Source: [Bacillus] enclensis
GTDB taxonomy: Bacteria > Bacillota > Bacilli > Bacillales > Bacillaceae_B
NCBI RefSeq assembly: GCF_001456935.1
Contig: NZ_KQ758483.1
Location: 682,001 to 746,000, forward strand
Length of the DNA stretch: 64,000 nucleotides
Direction: 5' to 3'
The position numbers were made by a program, and so were the translations under genes. Numbering within the stretch: position 1 is the first letter of the stretch; every line of letters starts with the position of its first letter. This document shows positions 35,730-43,193 of the stretch, one piece after another. The notes beneath the pieces were generated by a model, which had not been told where the DNA came from, did not search any database, and worked only from the letters and a program-made list of their open reading frames with translations.

Positions 35730-36359
35730 ATGAATCATTTGCTGAAGTCAGTCATACTTTTCATTGCATCAGGAATTCAAGGTACTGCAATGGCAGTCTT
35801 CCTGTTTCCTCATTTCATCCCTTCAGGGGGCGCAGCGAGCGTCAGTGTTCTACTGAATTATCTGCTTCACGTACCTTTTTCAATTACTCTCTGGGTATTG
35901 AATGCCGGTCTGTTGATTGCTGCCGTCAAATGGCTCGGGAAGTCTAATGCATTATGGACTCTATACTGTGTAACCGTTACATCCATTACTGTTAATTTAA
36001 TCAGCCCTCATATGAAAGCCCCCTTATCGAATGTGATACCGGATATGGGCATCGGAGCAGTTCTATTCGGGATTGGAATCGGGATCCTCTTCAGAATGGG
36101 CGCATCATCGGGCGGAATGGATATACTTGCCCTCATCATTTCAAAACTGAGGGATAGTTCACCCGGCCGCACGCTCTTCTTCATAAATGGAAGCTTGTTA
36201 TTATTGACAGGAATCGTCGTGGATCTGAAAGTCATAGTATATGCCCTCATTTGTCAATTCATAGGTACGAAAATACTTGATATCATCTATAAACTTGAAT
36301 TCAGGCATAGGGTTCCTATGCTGGATTCGCAAAATGAAGGTCCGTCTTCAATGCTGTAA
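35730..36359 (+). CDS. YitT-family membrane protein (short form)
   Basis: The 209-residue protein has five or six membrane helices and the YitT/DUF161 pattern: an N-terminal GIQGTAMAVFLFPHFIPSGGAASVSVLLNYL region, then the glycine-rich GIGIGILFRMGASSGGMDILALIISK segment (both given by their spacing of G, P and S). Most YitT proteins add a cytoplasmic DUF2179 domain of about 80 residues; it is absent here. The role is unknown; transport is assumed for the family. The start is ATG 35730 with GAGCAGGAG upstream. The stop codon lies inside the shared terminator hairpin. Confidence 0.8.
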   Translation: MNHLLKSVILFIASGIQGTAMAVFLFPHFIPSGGAASVSVLLNYLLHVPFSITLWVLNAGLLIAAVKWLGKSNALWTLYCVTVTSITVNLISPHMKAPLSNVIPDMGIGAVLFGIGIGILFRMGASSGGMDILALIISKLRDSSPGRTLFFINGSLLLLTGIVVDLKVIVYALICQFIGTKILDIIYKLEFRHRVPMLDSQNEGPSSML

Positions 36360-36379
36360 ACATTGAGGGACGGGCCTTT
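36337..36379. terminator. Convergent terminator, yitT-like / MBL gene
   Basis: A long imperfect stem pairs AAGGTCCGTCTTCAATG with CATTGAGGGACGGGCCTT. It overlaps the ends of both convergent reading frames. Confidence 0.65.
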
Positions 36380-37151
36380 AAGAGTTTTCAATGATTGAAT
36401 GAATCGTGTGCATGGGGGAATTTTCAAATGCCGAGAGATACTGAAAAGCTCTATTTTTGGGCAGCAGCATTTTCCTGATTTCTAATGGTGTCAACCCTTT
36501 TTGATAGTGGGTCAGGACTTTCCCTTGAAGGTCCAGCAGATAATCCCGTTTTCTTTCGATTAACCTCCGCCCATTTAGGAGATACCCGCCGTGTGAACAG
36601 TAAATTTCCTGAAAGTTATAATTCAATGCTTTATTCAGGGAGTGTATCAATTCAGGGACGGATTCAAATGCAAAATGAGAGGTGGGTGAGTGGTATAAGT
36701 ATAAGTCCCCCGAGAGGCAGATGCCTTTCTCCTCATCAATGAAAATGACATGATCAACGGAATGACCTGGAGTATGAACAATCTTAAACGTATGCTCCTT
36801 TGTATGAAACTCGCTGCTTTCAAATTCCCTTGGTTTAAAGGATTTTCGATTATACCAAAAAGCAGAACGATAAAGAGGAAGTTTGGTATTATTCATGCAT
36901 TTTATCACACCTGCACGATGAATCCATTGCGGAACCTTTATATGCTTTTCAATCCAAGCGCTGTTTCCTGTATGATCCTCATGATGATGGGTATGGATGA
37001 CATTCCGGATCGGGTGTTCCTTCACGATTTCCCTTACTTGTTTATGTAAACTATATGGACCCGTATCCACCAGTGTATCATCGACGATAGTGATATAAAC
37101 GTGCATTTTCTGTCCTGGGATTTTCCTAACCAACTTGAATGTATTTATCAA
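36378..37151 (-). CDS. Metallo-beta-lactamase-fold hydrolase
   Basis: The 257-residue protein has the dinuclear zinc motif HTHHHEDHTG (about residues 53-62), further ligands in TPGHSVDH (about 126-133) and LSGDLYL (about 146), and a final His in CSHGGY (about 185). This is the glyoxalase II-like branch; it is not a beta-lactam resistance gene by sequence. The C-terminal 60 residues form a helical extension ending SAFENSPMHTIHSII, as in several Bacillus MBL hydrolases. The start is TTG 37151 with AAAGGAT upstream. Substrate unknown. Confidence 0.85.
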   Translation of the reverse strand: MINTFKLVRKIPGQKMHVYITIVDDTLVDTGPYSLHKQVREIVKEHPIRNVIHTHHHEDHTGNSAWIEKHIKVPQWIHRAGVIKCMNNTKLPLYRSAFWYNRKSFKPREFESSEFHTKEHTFKIVHTPGHSVDHVIFIDEEKGICLSGDLYLYHSPTSHFAFESVPELIHSLNKALNYNFQEIYCSHGGYLLNGRRLIERKRDYLLDLQGKVLTHYQKGLTPLEIRKMLLPKNRAFQYLSAFENSPMHTIHSIIENS

Positions 37152-37282
37152 TACGTCATATCCTTTCTATTACTGACTGCATGGAAAAGGTTTGATTCCC
37201 TCTTTCAGTTGTCTTAAAGGCAAGGCTCTGTGTGCTTTTTTCCTCAACAGAGCCTGCAAAGAGAAGAATGTTCATGTGGTTT

Positions 37283-38371
37283 TTAAGCAATTCTGGACTT
37301 TCTTTTTTGTTCATGCGCCCTTGAGATATAACGGAATGATGTGAACCAAATTGCAGTCTGAATGAACGTTACGGAAATGACCACCCAAATGCCTGCAGCC
37401 GCCGCAAAGTTTCGTGCAGATTCTATAAATGGGCCCTGCGGTTCCATCAGCAGTGTAAAAGTGAAGTACATGGCAAAGGTGAAAATTCTGCTCCATTGGG
37501 TGACGTGGTATGTCCACATACCTTCACGAAATCCAAACAAACTCACTCGTTTTACTAAACGGGCAATTTCAATCGATTCTACAAGAATGAATATCAGCGT
37601 TGCAGCCGTCCACAAAGCTTGTACCAGTATAGAAGGCATAATTCCAGTTGAAACGGACGCAACCCCGGTAATGGAAAGAGCCCCGTGTAAAATGCAGTTT
37701 GAATTCTTCCAGTCGTGTACAATTGACCATTTATTAAATATATACCGTTTTAAGATAAACAGCAGGCATATGAAGTAAAAAAGGATGCCTGCCGTAATGA
37801 ACCAAAAGTAAAAGATGGTGTCTGCTCCTTGATAAACTGAATGAACAAGAAGAACGAGAGACTGTGTACTTACGGTGGATAACAGGATGATACCGTTGAC
37901 TTCTTGATCTTTATTTTTTATAAAGTATGGGATTATGATTCCAATATAGAACATCCACACAATACTATCAATAGCCAAGATCACTACAGGAACGGTTATC
38001 TGGCTGAATTGTTCGTGAATGATGATCCCGCATAACGAGCTGCTCGCAATCCAAGTGCCAATGCCAAATCGATTAAGAGGATTCAGTAAATGCAGCTCTC
38101 TGAACTTCCTATTACGGATTGAAGCCAGGATAGATATAATAAAGGACATCCATAGAGAAAGTACAATTCCACTTAGCAGCTTTCCAGTGAACCCTGTAAA
38201 GTAATCCATTCCCAGGTAATAATAGAAGACACCTTGCGTAAAAATCCCCAAAGCCATAACAATGGCCAGTGAAGAAGTCTGGATATAAATTCTTTTTTTA
38301 TAAAAATAAAAAGTAAGGCCTCCTGTTAACAGGAGGATAAAATAAATTTCCGACACAATGACCACCAACAT
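37283..38371 (-). CDS. Polytopic membrane protein of unknown function
   Basis: The 362-residue protein is hydrophobic throughout, with about ten predicted helices. The first segment (VVIVSEIYFILLLTGGLTFYF) looks like a non-cleaved anchor, and charged residues cluster in short loops (SIRNRKFREL, IIPYFIKNKDQE, SLFGFREGMW). I see no transporter motif that I trust. The region around SIVHDWKNSNCILHGALSITG is the most polar intramembrane loop and may hold a functional site. It is transcribed alone. Could be a transporter or a sensor; unassigned. Confidence 0.65.
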   Translation of the reverse strand: MLVVIVSEIYFILLLTGGLTFYFYKKRIYIQTSSLAIVMALGIFTQGVFYYYLGMDYFTGFTGKLLSGIVLSLWMSFIISILASIRNRKFRELHLLNPLNRFGIGTWIASSSLCGIIIHEQFSQITVPVVILAIDSIVWMFYIGIIIPYFIKNKDQEVNGIILLSTVSTQSLVLLVHSVYQGADTIFYFWFITAGILFYFICLLFILKRYIFNKWSIVHDWKNSNCILHGALSITGVASVSTGIMPSILVQALWTAATLIFILVESIEIARLVKRVSLFGFREGMWTYHVTQWSRIFTFAMYFTFTLLMEPQGPFIESARNFAAAAGIWVVISVTFIQTAIWFTSFRYISRAHEQKRKSRIA

Positions 38372-38527
38372 ATCAATTTAGAATATAATACAATTTTATC
38401 ATATACCTCCGTCTGCTGTTTTTACGATTTATGGTAAATGAACAGGTCTCATTAGTTTAGAAGATGGCTCTCGAATTTTTGTGATATGATAGTAATCAGA
38501 GAGATGTGATTCATAGGGGGAACTGTT

Positions 38528-38821
38528 TTGCAAAAATGTAAAGTTTGTAAAAGGAAGTTCGGCTGGAAAGAGCTGCTGATTTCTATTTGGAGTTCATATA
38601 AGCCTATTGATTGCGGGGAGTGTGGAAAGAAGCATACGATCAGTTTTGCTTCAAAGTTTTTAGTTTCTTTTTTAATCATTGTACCCGCAGTCTTTTTTGG
38701 CCTGCTCATAGCTCCGGATATGGGACTGTCCAAACCCGTAACATTCGGGATGATCGTAATGATGGCTTTCTTCATTTCACTTATACTTCCTTTCTTCGTG
38801 AAATATGAAGTGAAATCTTAA
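38528..38821 (+). CDS. TIGR04104-type zinc-ribbon membrane protein
   Basis: The 97-residue protein begins with a four-cysteine ribbon, CKVC (residues 4-7) and CGEC (about 29-32), separated by an aromatic segment (FGWKELLISIWSSYKPI). Two membrane helices follow (about 43-65 and 72-92). This is the pattern of the CXXC-20-CXXC putative zinc finger family of Bacilli. The start is TTG 38528 with AGGGGG upstream. It stands alone between the previous gene and MITE copy C. Role unknown. Confidence 0.8.
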   Translation: MQKCKVCKRKFGWKELLISIWSSYKPIDCGECGKKHTISFASKFLVSFLIIVPAVFFGLLIAPDMGLSKPVTFGMIVMMAFFISLILPFFVKYEVKS

Positions 38822-38835
38822 TTTTAAAATATGTA

Positions 38836-38985
38836 AGAGGGACTGGGGAAAAAGTGTTTTAGTTAAGTAAAACCCGAACTTATTTGCACAAGACGATGCA
38901 AATAAGTTCGGGTTTTTAATTTGATCAAAGTACATTTAGATTTTAGTTGTTTTTAGCGGTTGATTGGAGTGCAAGACGAAACCTC
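38836..38985 (+). mobile_element. MITE-like repeat, copy C (3'-truncated)
   Basis: The left end GAGGGACTGGGGAAAAAGTG matches copies A and B. The hairpin CCCGAACTTATTTGC with GCAAATAAGTTCGGG is perfect, and the conserved linker continues to GGTTGATTGGAGTGCAAGACGAA. The sequence then breaks off: the GC-rich core and right end are missing. The rest of the gap to 39221 holds a second hairpin (39010-39040) and no gene. Confidence 0.6.
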
Positions 38986-39221
38986 CATTCAATCAGATAA
39001 ATCATCTATAAGGCTGCCTATTCGGCGGCTTTTCTAATGGATATTTAAAAAATACTGCAATTTTATGACACTCACAGAATAGTCGAATTTACTGCATTTA
39101 TAGTGTATCAATGCAATGGGGATTAAGATACAATAGTACTCATGTTGAATGAAAGATGTATTCTTTCAGTCGTTAACTGTTTTTGTAAACAAGAAATTTA
39201 CAGGTTTTAAGGAGCGAATTC

Positions 39222-40019
39222 ATGCTGGAATATAAAGTACATCAAGAAGAATTTGAGGAATATGTTATATTCCTTCATGGCATCGGAGGCAATTCGACTG
39301 TTTTTGGAAAGCAGCTCAATGAATTTAAAAAACAGTATAATGTCATAACCGTACACCTGCCTGGTCATGGCAAGTCCCCGAGTGTAAAAAGCTATGATGA
39401 AAGATTCTCAATTGAATTGAATCTCCGGGAAGTTTTAAAAGTCATGGATCACTTGAATATAGACCGTGCTCATTTTGTTGGTGTATCACTGGGATCCATC
39501 TTTATTCATGCCCTGATGCAGCGATATCCCCACCGGGTGAAAAGCGCTGTTTTAGCCGGATGCATCACACGGTTTACACCTTTTGCATCCATACTTTTAA
39601 AGTTGGGAGACGGAATAAAATCGCTTATGCCATTTTTATGGCTGTATAGAATATTTGCCTATATTATGATGCCGAAGAATAATCATGCTGTTTCACGTAA
39701 GCTTTTCATACGGGAAGCAAAAAAAATGAACAGGGAATGTTTCTTAAGTTGGTACAGATTGACCCCTTTTGTTAAATCTACTTATCAACTTGTCCAGACA
39801 AAGGCCCCGCATATTCCGAAGCTGTATATTTCGGGGAGGGAGGATCACTTATTTGTAAAAGCCCTTGAAGAAGATATTCAGGGGGATCCTTCAGCAGAGA
39901 CAGTCTTTTTGGATGACTGTGGACACGTCTGCAATGTTGAAAAGCCTGCTGATTTTAATAAACATGCATTGGAATTTCTTTCGCGCCAGTCAGTATGTCA
40001 GCTGAAAAGAGTCCAATAA
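39222..40019 (+). CDS. Alpha/beta hydrolase
   Basis: The 265-residue hydrolase has the oxyanion motif FLHGIGGNS (about residues 17-25), nucleophile Ser in HFVGVSLGSIF (about 91), an Asp in SGREDHLF (about 210) and His in DDCGHVCNVEKP (about 237), so the triad is complete. Between residues 120 and 190 lies a mobile cap. The layout is that of general esterases and lipid or lactone hydrolases. ATG 39222 has TAAGGAGCG upstream. Neighbours are unrelated and a terminator follows. Substrate unknown. Confidence 0.85.
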   Translation: MLEYKVHQEEFEEYVIFLHGIGGNSTVFGKQLNEFKKQYNVITVHLPGHGKSPSVKSYDERFSIELNLREVLKVMDHLNIDRAHFVGVSLGSIFIHALMQRYPHRVKSAVLAGCITRFTPFASILLKLGDGIKSLMPFLWLYRIFAYIMMPKNNHAVSRKLFIREAKKMNRECFLSWYRLTPFVKSTYQLVQTKAPHIPKLYISGREDHLFVKALEEDIQGDPSAETVFLDDCGHVCNVEKPADFNKHALEFLSRQSVCQLKRVQ

Positions 40020-40024
40020 ACCAA

Positions 40025-40056
40025 AAAACCATTTTACTAACGTAAGGTGGTTTTTC
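40025..40056 (+). terminator. Terminator after alpha/beta hydrolase gene
   Basis: AAAACCATTTTAC and GTAAGGTGGTTTTT form a stem with a short loop. Confidence 0.7.
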
Positions 40057-40137
40057 TATTTGTTCAATTGATAGAGTTGATGACTAAAAAAGGAAAATGA
40101 GGTTTGTAGAAAGAATATAGAAGAGAGGAGGATTAGA

Positions 40138-40854
40138 ATGAAGGATCTGTTTAATTTCCGCTATAAAGAATTTCCATTTCAAATTTATTCTGCTTCACAT
40201 ATTATTGCCGTCCTTCTGATGATCATTTTCATTGTCCTATTATACAAATATAGAAACAATTTAAGCATGAACGGCAAGAAAGCGATAAGATTGATACTCA
40301 TAGCAACACTTGCAGCAGGAGAATTATTTTTTCAATTTTGGTATGCGTTGAATGGGTTATGGTCTCCTGCCGTGAATCTGCCGTTTCAATTATGCTCCTT
40401 ATCAATATATTTGTGTATCATCATGCTGATAACGAGAAATAAATTGATTTTTGAAGTTGCTTTTTTTGCTAGTCTCACAGGTGCATTCATTGCCATGATC
40501 ACGCCAGAACTATTTTTTGGATATCCGCACATCAGATTTTTTCAGTTTTTTATCGTGCATGCAGCCATCATCCTTTCTTGTTTTTATATGAGGTGGGTTG
40601 AAGGTTTCTCGTTGACGGTTCTATCCCCGATAAAGTCATTTCTTGGGTTGAACCTGTTCGCAGCTGCAGCATATGTTCTGAATATGGCCTTTGGAGGGAA
40701 TTATATGTTCCTTGCTCATAAGCCATACAATCCCAGTCCAATTGACTATTTAGGCGATTACCCATGGTACTTGTTGTCATTGGAAGCAATCTCCCTGATC
40801 CTGTTCTATCTGATGTATCTACCTATCCATCTTAATAAAAATGTAAAAAAATGA
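40138..40854 (+). CDS. ywaF: YwaF/TIGR02206-family membrane protein
   Basis: The 238-residue protein has seven predicted membrane helices. The family pattern is clear: PFQLCSLSIYLCIIMLIT (about residues 81-98), ITPELFFGYPHIRFFQFFIVH (a loop with the conserved Pro, Glu, His and Phe residues, about 120-140) and a C-terminal YNPSPIDYLGDYPWY. Members occur across Bacilli with no known function. ATG 40138 follows a GAGAGGAGG site. It lies 105 bases upstream of the plsY-like gene and may or may not belong to that operon. Confidence 0.8.
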   Translation: MKDLFNFRYKEFPFQIYSASHIIAVLLMIIFIVLLYKYRNNLSMNGKKAIRLILIATLAAGELFFQFWYALNGLWSPAVNLPFQLCSLSIYLCIIMLITRNKLIFEVAFFASLTGAFIAMITPELFFGYPHIRFFQFFIVHAAIILSCFYMRWVEGFSLTVLSPIKSFLGLNLFAAAAYVLNMAFGGNYMFLAHKPYNPSPIDYLGDYPWYLLSLEAISLILFYLMYLPIHLNKNVKK

Positions 40855-40958
40855 AACTTTTTCAAATTATAATCGTCTATTAATTAGGCTCTTTCTGTTT
40901 AAAGGCAGAATGGTCGATCGGTTTTGTACTATTTATTAGAAAAGTCAGGTGCAATGCG

Positions 40959-41516
40959 TTGGAGAATTCAATAATTGGATTTCTAGTGATCTCGGTGGTC
41001 TCCTATCTGGCCGGATCCATAACAGGGGCATTCTATATCATTAAATGGCAGACAGGCCAGGATATTAGAAAAATAGGGAGCAAAAACGTAGGTGCAACAA
41101 ATGCAGGACGCATACTTGGCAAAAAAGGGTTTCTCCTAACCTTGCTCATTGATGCTGCCAAGGTGTTTATTACTTTGTTCCTGGTGAAGGAAGGACTTGC
41201 AGGGAGTGATTTTGCACTAATACTCAGTGCGGTATTCCTTTGTATCGGTCATTTATTTCCGATACAGCTCAGGTTTCACGGCGGCAAAGGTGTGGTCGTT
41301 TACCTTGCTTCTGCATTATTTTTAGTGCCTTTGACAATCGGAGCTGCCGCGGCAGTCATGGGGGCAGCTTACTTGCTGCTTCATCGTTATAAAACGGCGG
41401 GGTTTCTTACGATGACATCAATCCCCGTAGCGGCTTTTTTGATTGAAGATTCATTCATCCTGCCCAGTGGTCTTCTCTTCTTGTTCATCACAGTGATTCT
41501 GTCCCACAATAAATAG
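40959..41516 (+). CDS. PlsY-like acyl-phosphate:glycerol-3-phosphate acyltransferase (second-copy type)
   Basis: This 185-residue membrane protein has five helices and the PlsY loops: GSKNVGATNAGR (about residues 41-52) and RFHGGKGVVVY (about 107-117), which bind the phosphates of acyl-phosphate and glycerol-3-phosphate. PlsY makes lysophosphatidic acid for membrane lipids. The housekeeping plsY of Bacillus normally lies near parE/parC, so this is probably an extra paralogue. The start is TTG 40959 behind AGGTG. Its neighbours, an acyltransferase-aminotransferase fusion and an LtaS-like enzyme, suggest it supplies a dedicated lipid. Confidence 0.85.
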   Translation: MENSIIGFLVISVVSYLAGSITGAFYIIKWQTGQDIRKIGSKNVGATNAGRILGKKGFLLTLLIDAAKVFITLFLVKEGLAGSDFALILSAVFLCIGHLFPIQLRFHGGKGVVVYLASALFLVPLTIGAAAAVMGAAYLLLHRYKTAGFLTMTSIPVAAFLIEDSFILPSGLLFLFITVILSHNK

Positions 41517-41579
41517 ATGATTATCCCCTGAATGTTGAAAGAACAAGATTTTTTACATCACCTAAGAGGAGGTACATAT

Positions 41580-43193
41580 ATGGGTCATCAATCCTTGCTA
41601 TATAAAATTGCAGACGATCCAAAAGAACTTCAACAAATCAATCAATTGAATTATCAAACCTTTGTGAATGAAATACCGCAGCATGAGGAGAATGAAGAAA
41701 AGCTGCTTGTGGATAAATTTCATGATGAAAATACATACATTATCGCGAAAAACCATGAAGAAATCGTTGGTATGATTGCGGTTCGTGCCAAGCGTCCGTT
41801 TTCTCTGGATAATAAGATCCCTAACCTGAATCAATTCATTCCTTCCGGCAGTGAACCTTGTGAAGTTCGTCTTCTTTCGGTAAAGGATGAGTATAGGAGC
41901 ACAAGAGTATTTTACGGATTATGTAAAAGGCTTGTTCAACTGTGCCTTGAAGAAGGGTATGATCTTGCTTTTATCTCTGGTACAGTCCGTCAGCTTAAAT
42001 TGTATAAGAGAATCGGCTTTATTCCTTTTGCTTCCCTGGTTGGGGAGGAAGATGCGCGTTTTCAGCCAATGTACATAACAAAGGCGAGTTTTGAGAAATC
42101 TACAAAGGCATTTCAAAAACTGATGGAAAACGTTACCCTCAATAATGAAAGGAGTGGAGCCCACTCTTTCCTTCCAGGCCCGGTCCCTCTTCACCCTGCG
42201 GTGAAAAGGGCATTGGGGAAGACTCCCATTTCCCACCGAAGTGAAGCTTTTTTGAAAGAAATAGAAGAAATTAAATTTAATTTATGCCGGCTGACCCAAG
42301 CCAATCATGCTGAAGTAGTGGTAGGCACCGGTACCCTCACCAATGACATGGCAGCTCAGCAGCTGAAGCGGTTTAAAGGAGATGGTTTGATACTCGCCAA
42401 CGGGGAGTTTGGCTTCAGGCTGATTGATCACGCCAAAAGAAGCGGATTGTCTTTCAGAACTTTGGAAAAGCAATGGGGAGAGGATGTATCACTTAAAGAA
42501 ATCGAATCCGCTATGAAAGCCTTCTCGCCTGACTGGATATGGACGGTACATTGCGAAACGTCCACCGGTTATTTATATGATTTGAAGGGGATATTGGCAT
42601 TATCAAAAAAATTTCATGCAGAATTGTGTGTGGACGCTTGCAGCTCTGTAGGAGTTGTACCGGTAGATTTTAAAGAATGCTATCTTGCGACTTCAGTAAG
42701 CGGAAAGGGTTTGGGTTCTTTACCGGGACTTGGTATTATATTTCACAGGGATGCGTTAACGTCCCATCCTTCTATACCGCGATACTTGGATATCGGCTTG
42801 TATGCAGAAAATGGGAGCATCCCGTTCACTCATTCCTCCAATCTTATATCTTCGTTAAAAGAAGCAATAAGAAATATCGATTACGTTGCTAATCTCCGTT
42901 TAGCCCGTGCTGTCAGAGAAGCAATGGAAAAATGGGATGTACGCATAATGGGGAATCAGGACTATTCACCGGGGGTCATCACCATTGAATTGCCGTATGG
43001 GGTATCAAGCAGGGTGGTCGGAGACAAATGTAAGGAAAGAGGAGTACTGCTCAGCTATGAAAGTGGCTATCTCCTAAATATGAATTGGGTACAGCTCGCA
43101 TTGATGGGATATCAGAATGAGGAAGAAGTAATGAAAGCAATCAATTCAATAAAGGAAATAATTGCTCCTGTAAAGGAAATAGGGTATATATAA
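41580..43193 (+). CDS. Fusion of GNAT-type N-acyltransferase and class V aminotransferase
   Basis: Residues 1-190 resemble GNAT or autoinducer-synthase-like acyltransferases (LNYQTFVNEIPQHE, IVGMIAVRAKRPF, VRLLSVKDEYRS, LYKRIGFIPF). Residues 205-537 form a class V PLP aminotransferase with LPGPVPLHPAV, GTGTLTNDMAA, VDACSSVGVVP and the PLP lysine Lys376 in SVSGKGLGS; this type includes alanine-glyoxylate and 2-aminoethylphosphonate transaminases. ATG 41580 has AGAGGAGG upstream and a frame start at 41532 has none. The next gene begins at the stop codon (zero gap), and plsY lies 63 bases upstream. It may make and acylate an amino compound; the product is unknown. Confidence 0.85.
   Translation: MGHQSLLYKIADDPKELQQINQLNYQTFVNEIPQHEENEEKLLVDKFHDENTYIIAKNHEEIVGMIAVRAKRPFSLDNKIPNLNQFIPSGSEPCEVRLLSVKDEYRSTRVFYGLCKRLVQLCLEEGYDLAFISGTVRQLKLYKRIGFIPFASLVGEEDARFQPMYITKASFEKSTKAFQKLMENVTLNNERSGAHSFLPGPVPLHPAVKRALGKTPISHRSEAFLKEIEEIKFNLCRLTQANHAEVVVGTGTLTNDMAAQQLKRFKGDGLILANGEFGFRLIDHAKRSGLSFRTLEKQWGEDVSLKEIESAMKAFSPDWIWTVHCETSTGYLYDLKGILALSKKFHAELCVDACSSVGVVPVDFKECYLATSVSGKGLGSLPGLGIIFHRDALTSHPSIPRYLDIGLYAENGSIPFTHSSNLISSLKEAIRNIDYVANLRLARAVREAMEKWDVRIMGNQDYSPGVITIELPYGVSSRVVGDKCKERGVLLSYESGYLLNMNWVQLALMGYQNEEEVMKAINSIKEIIAPVKEIGYI

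Noticed and set aside
36378-37151. MBL-fold gene as a beta-lactamase
   Set aside because: The zinc motifs fit general hydrolases of the glyoxalase II type; there is no signal peptide or known lactamase signature.
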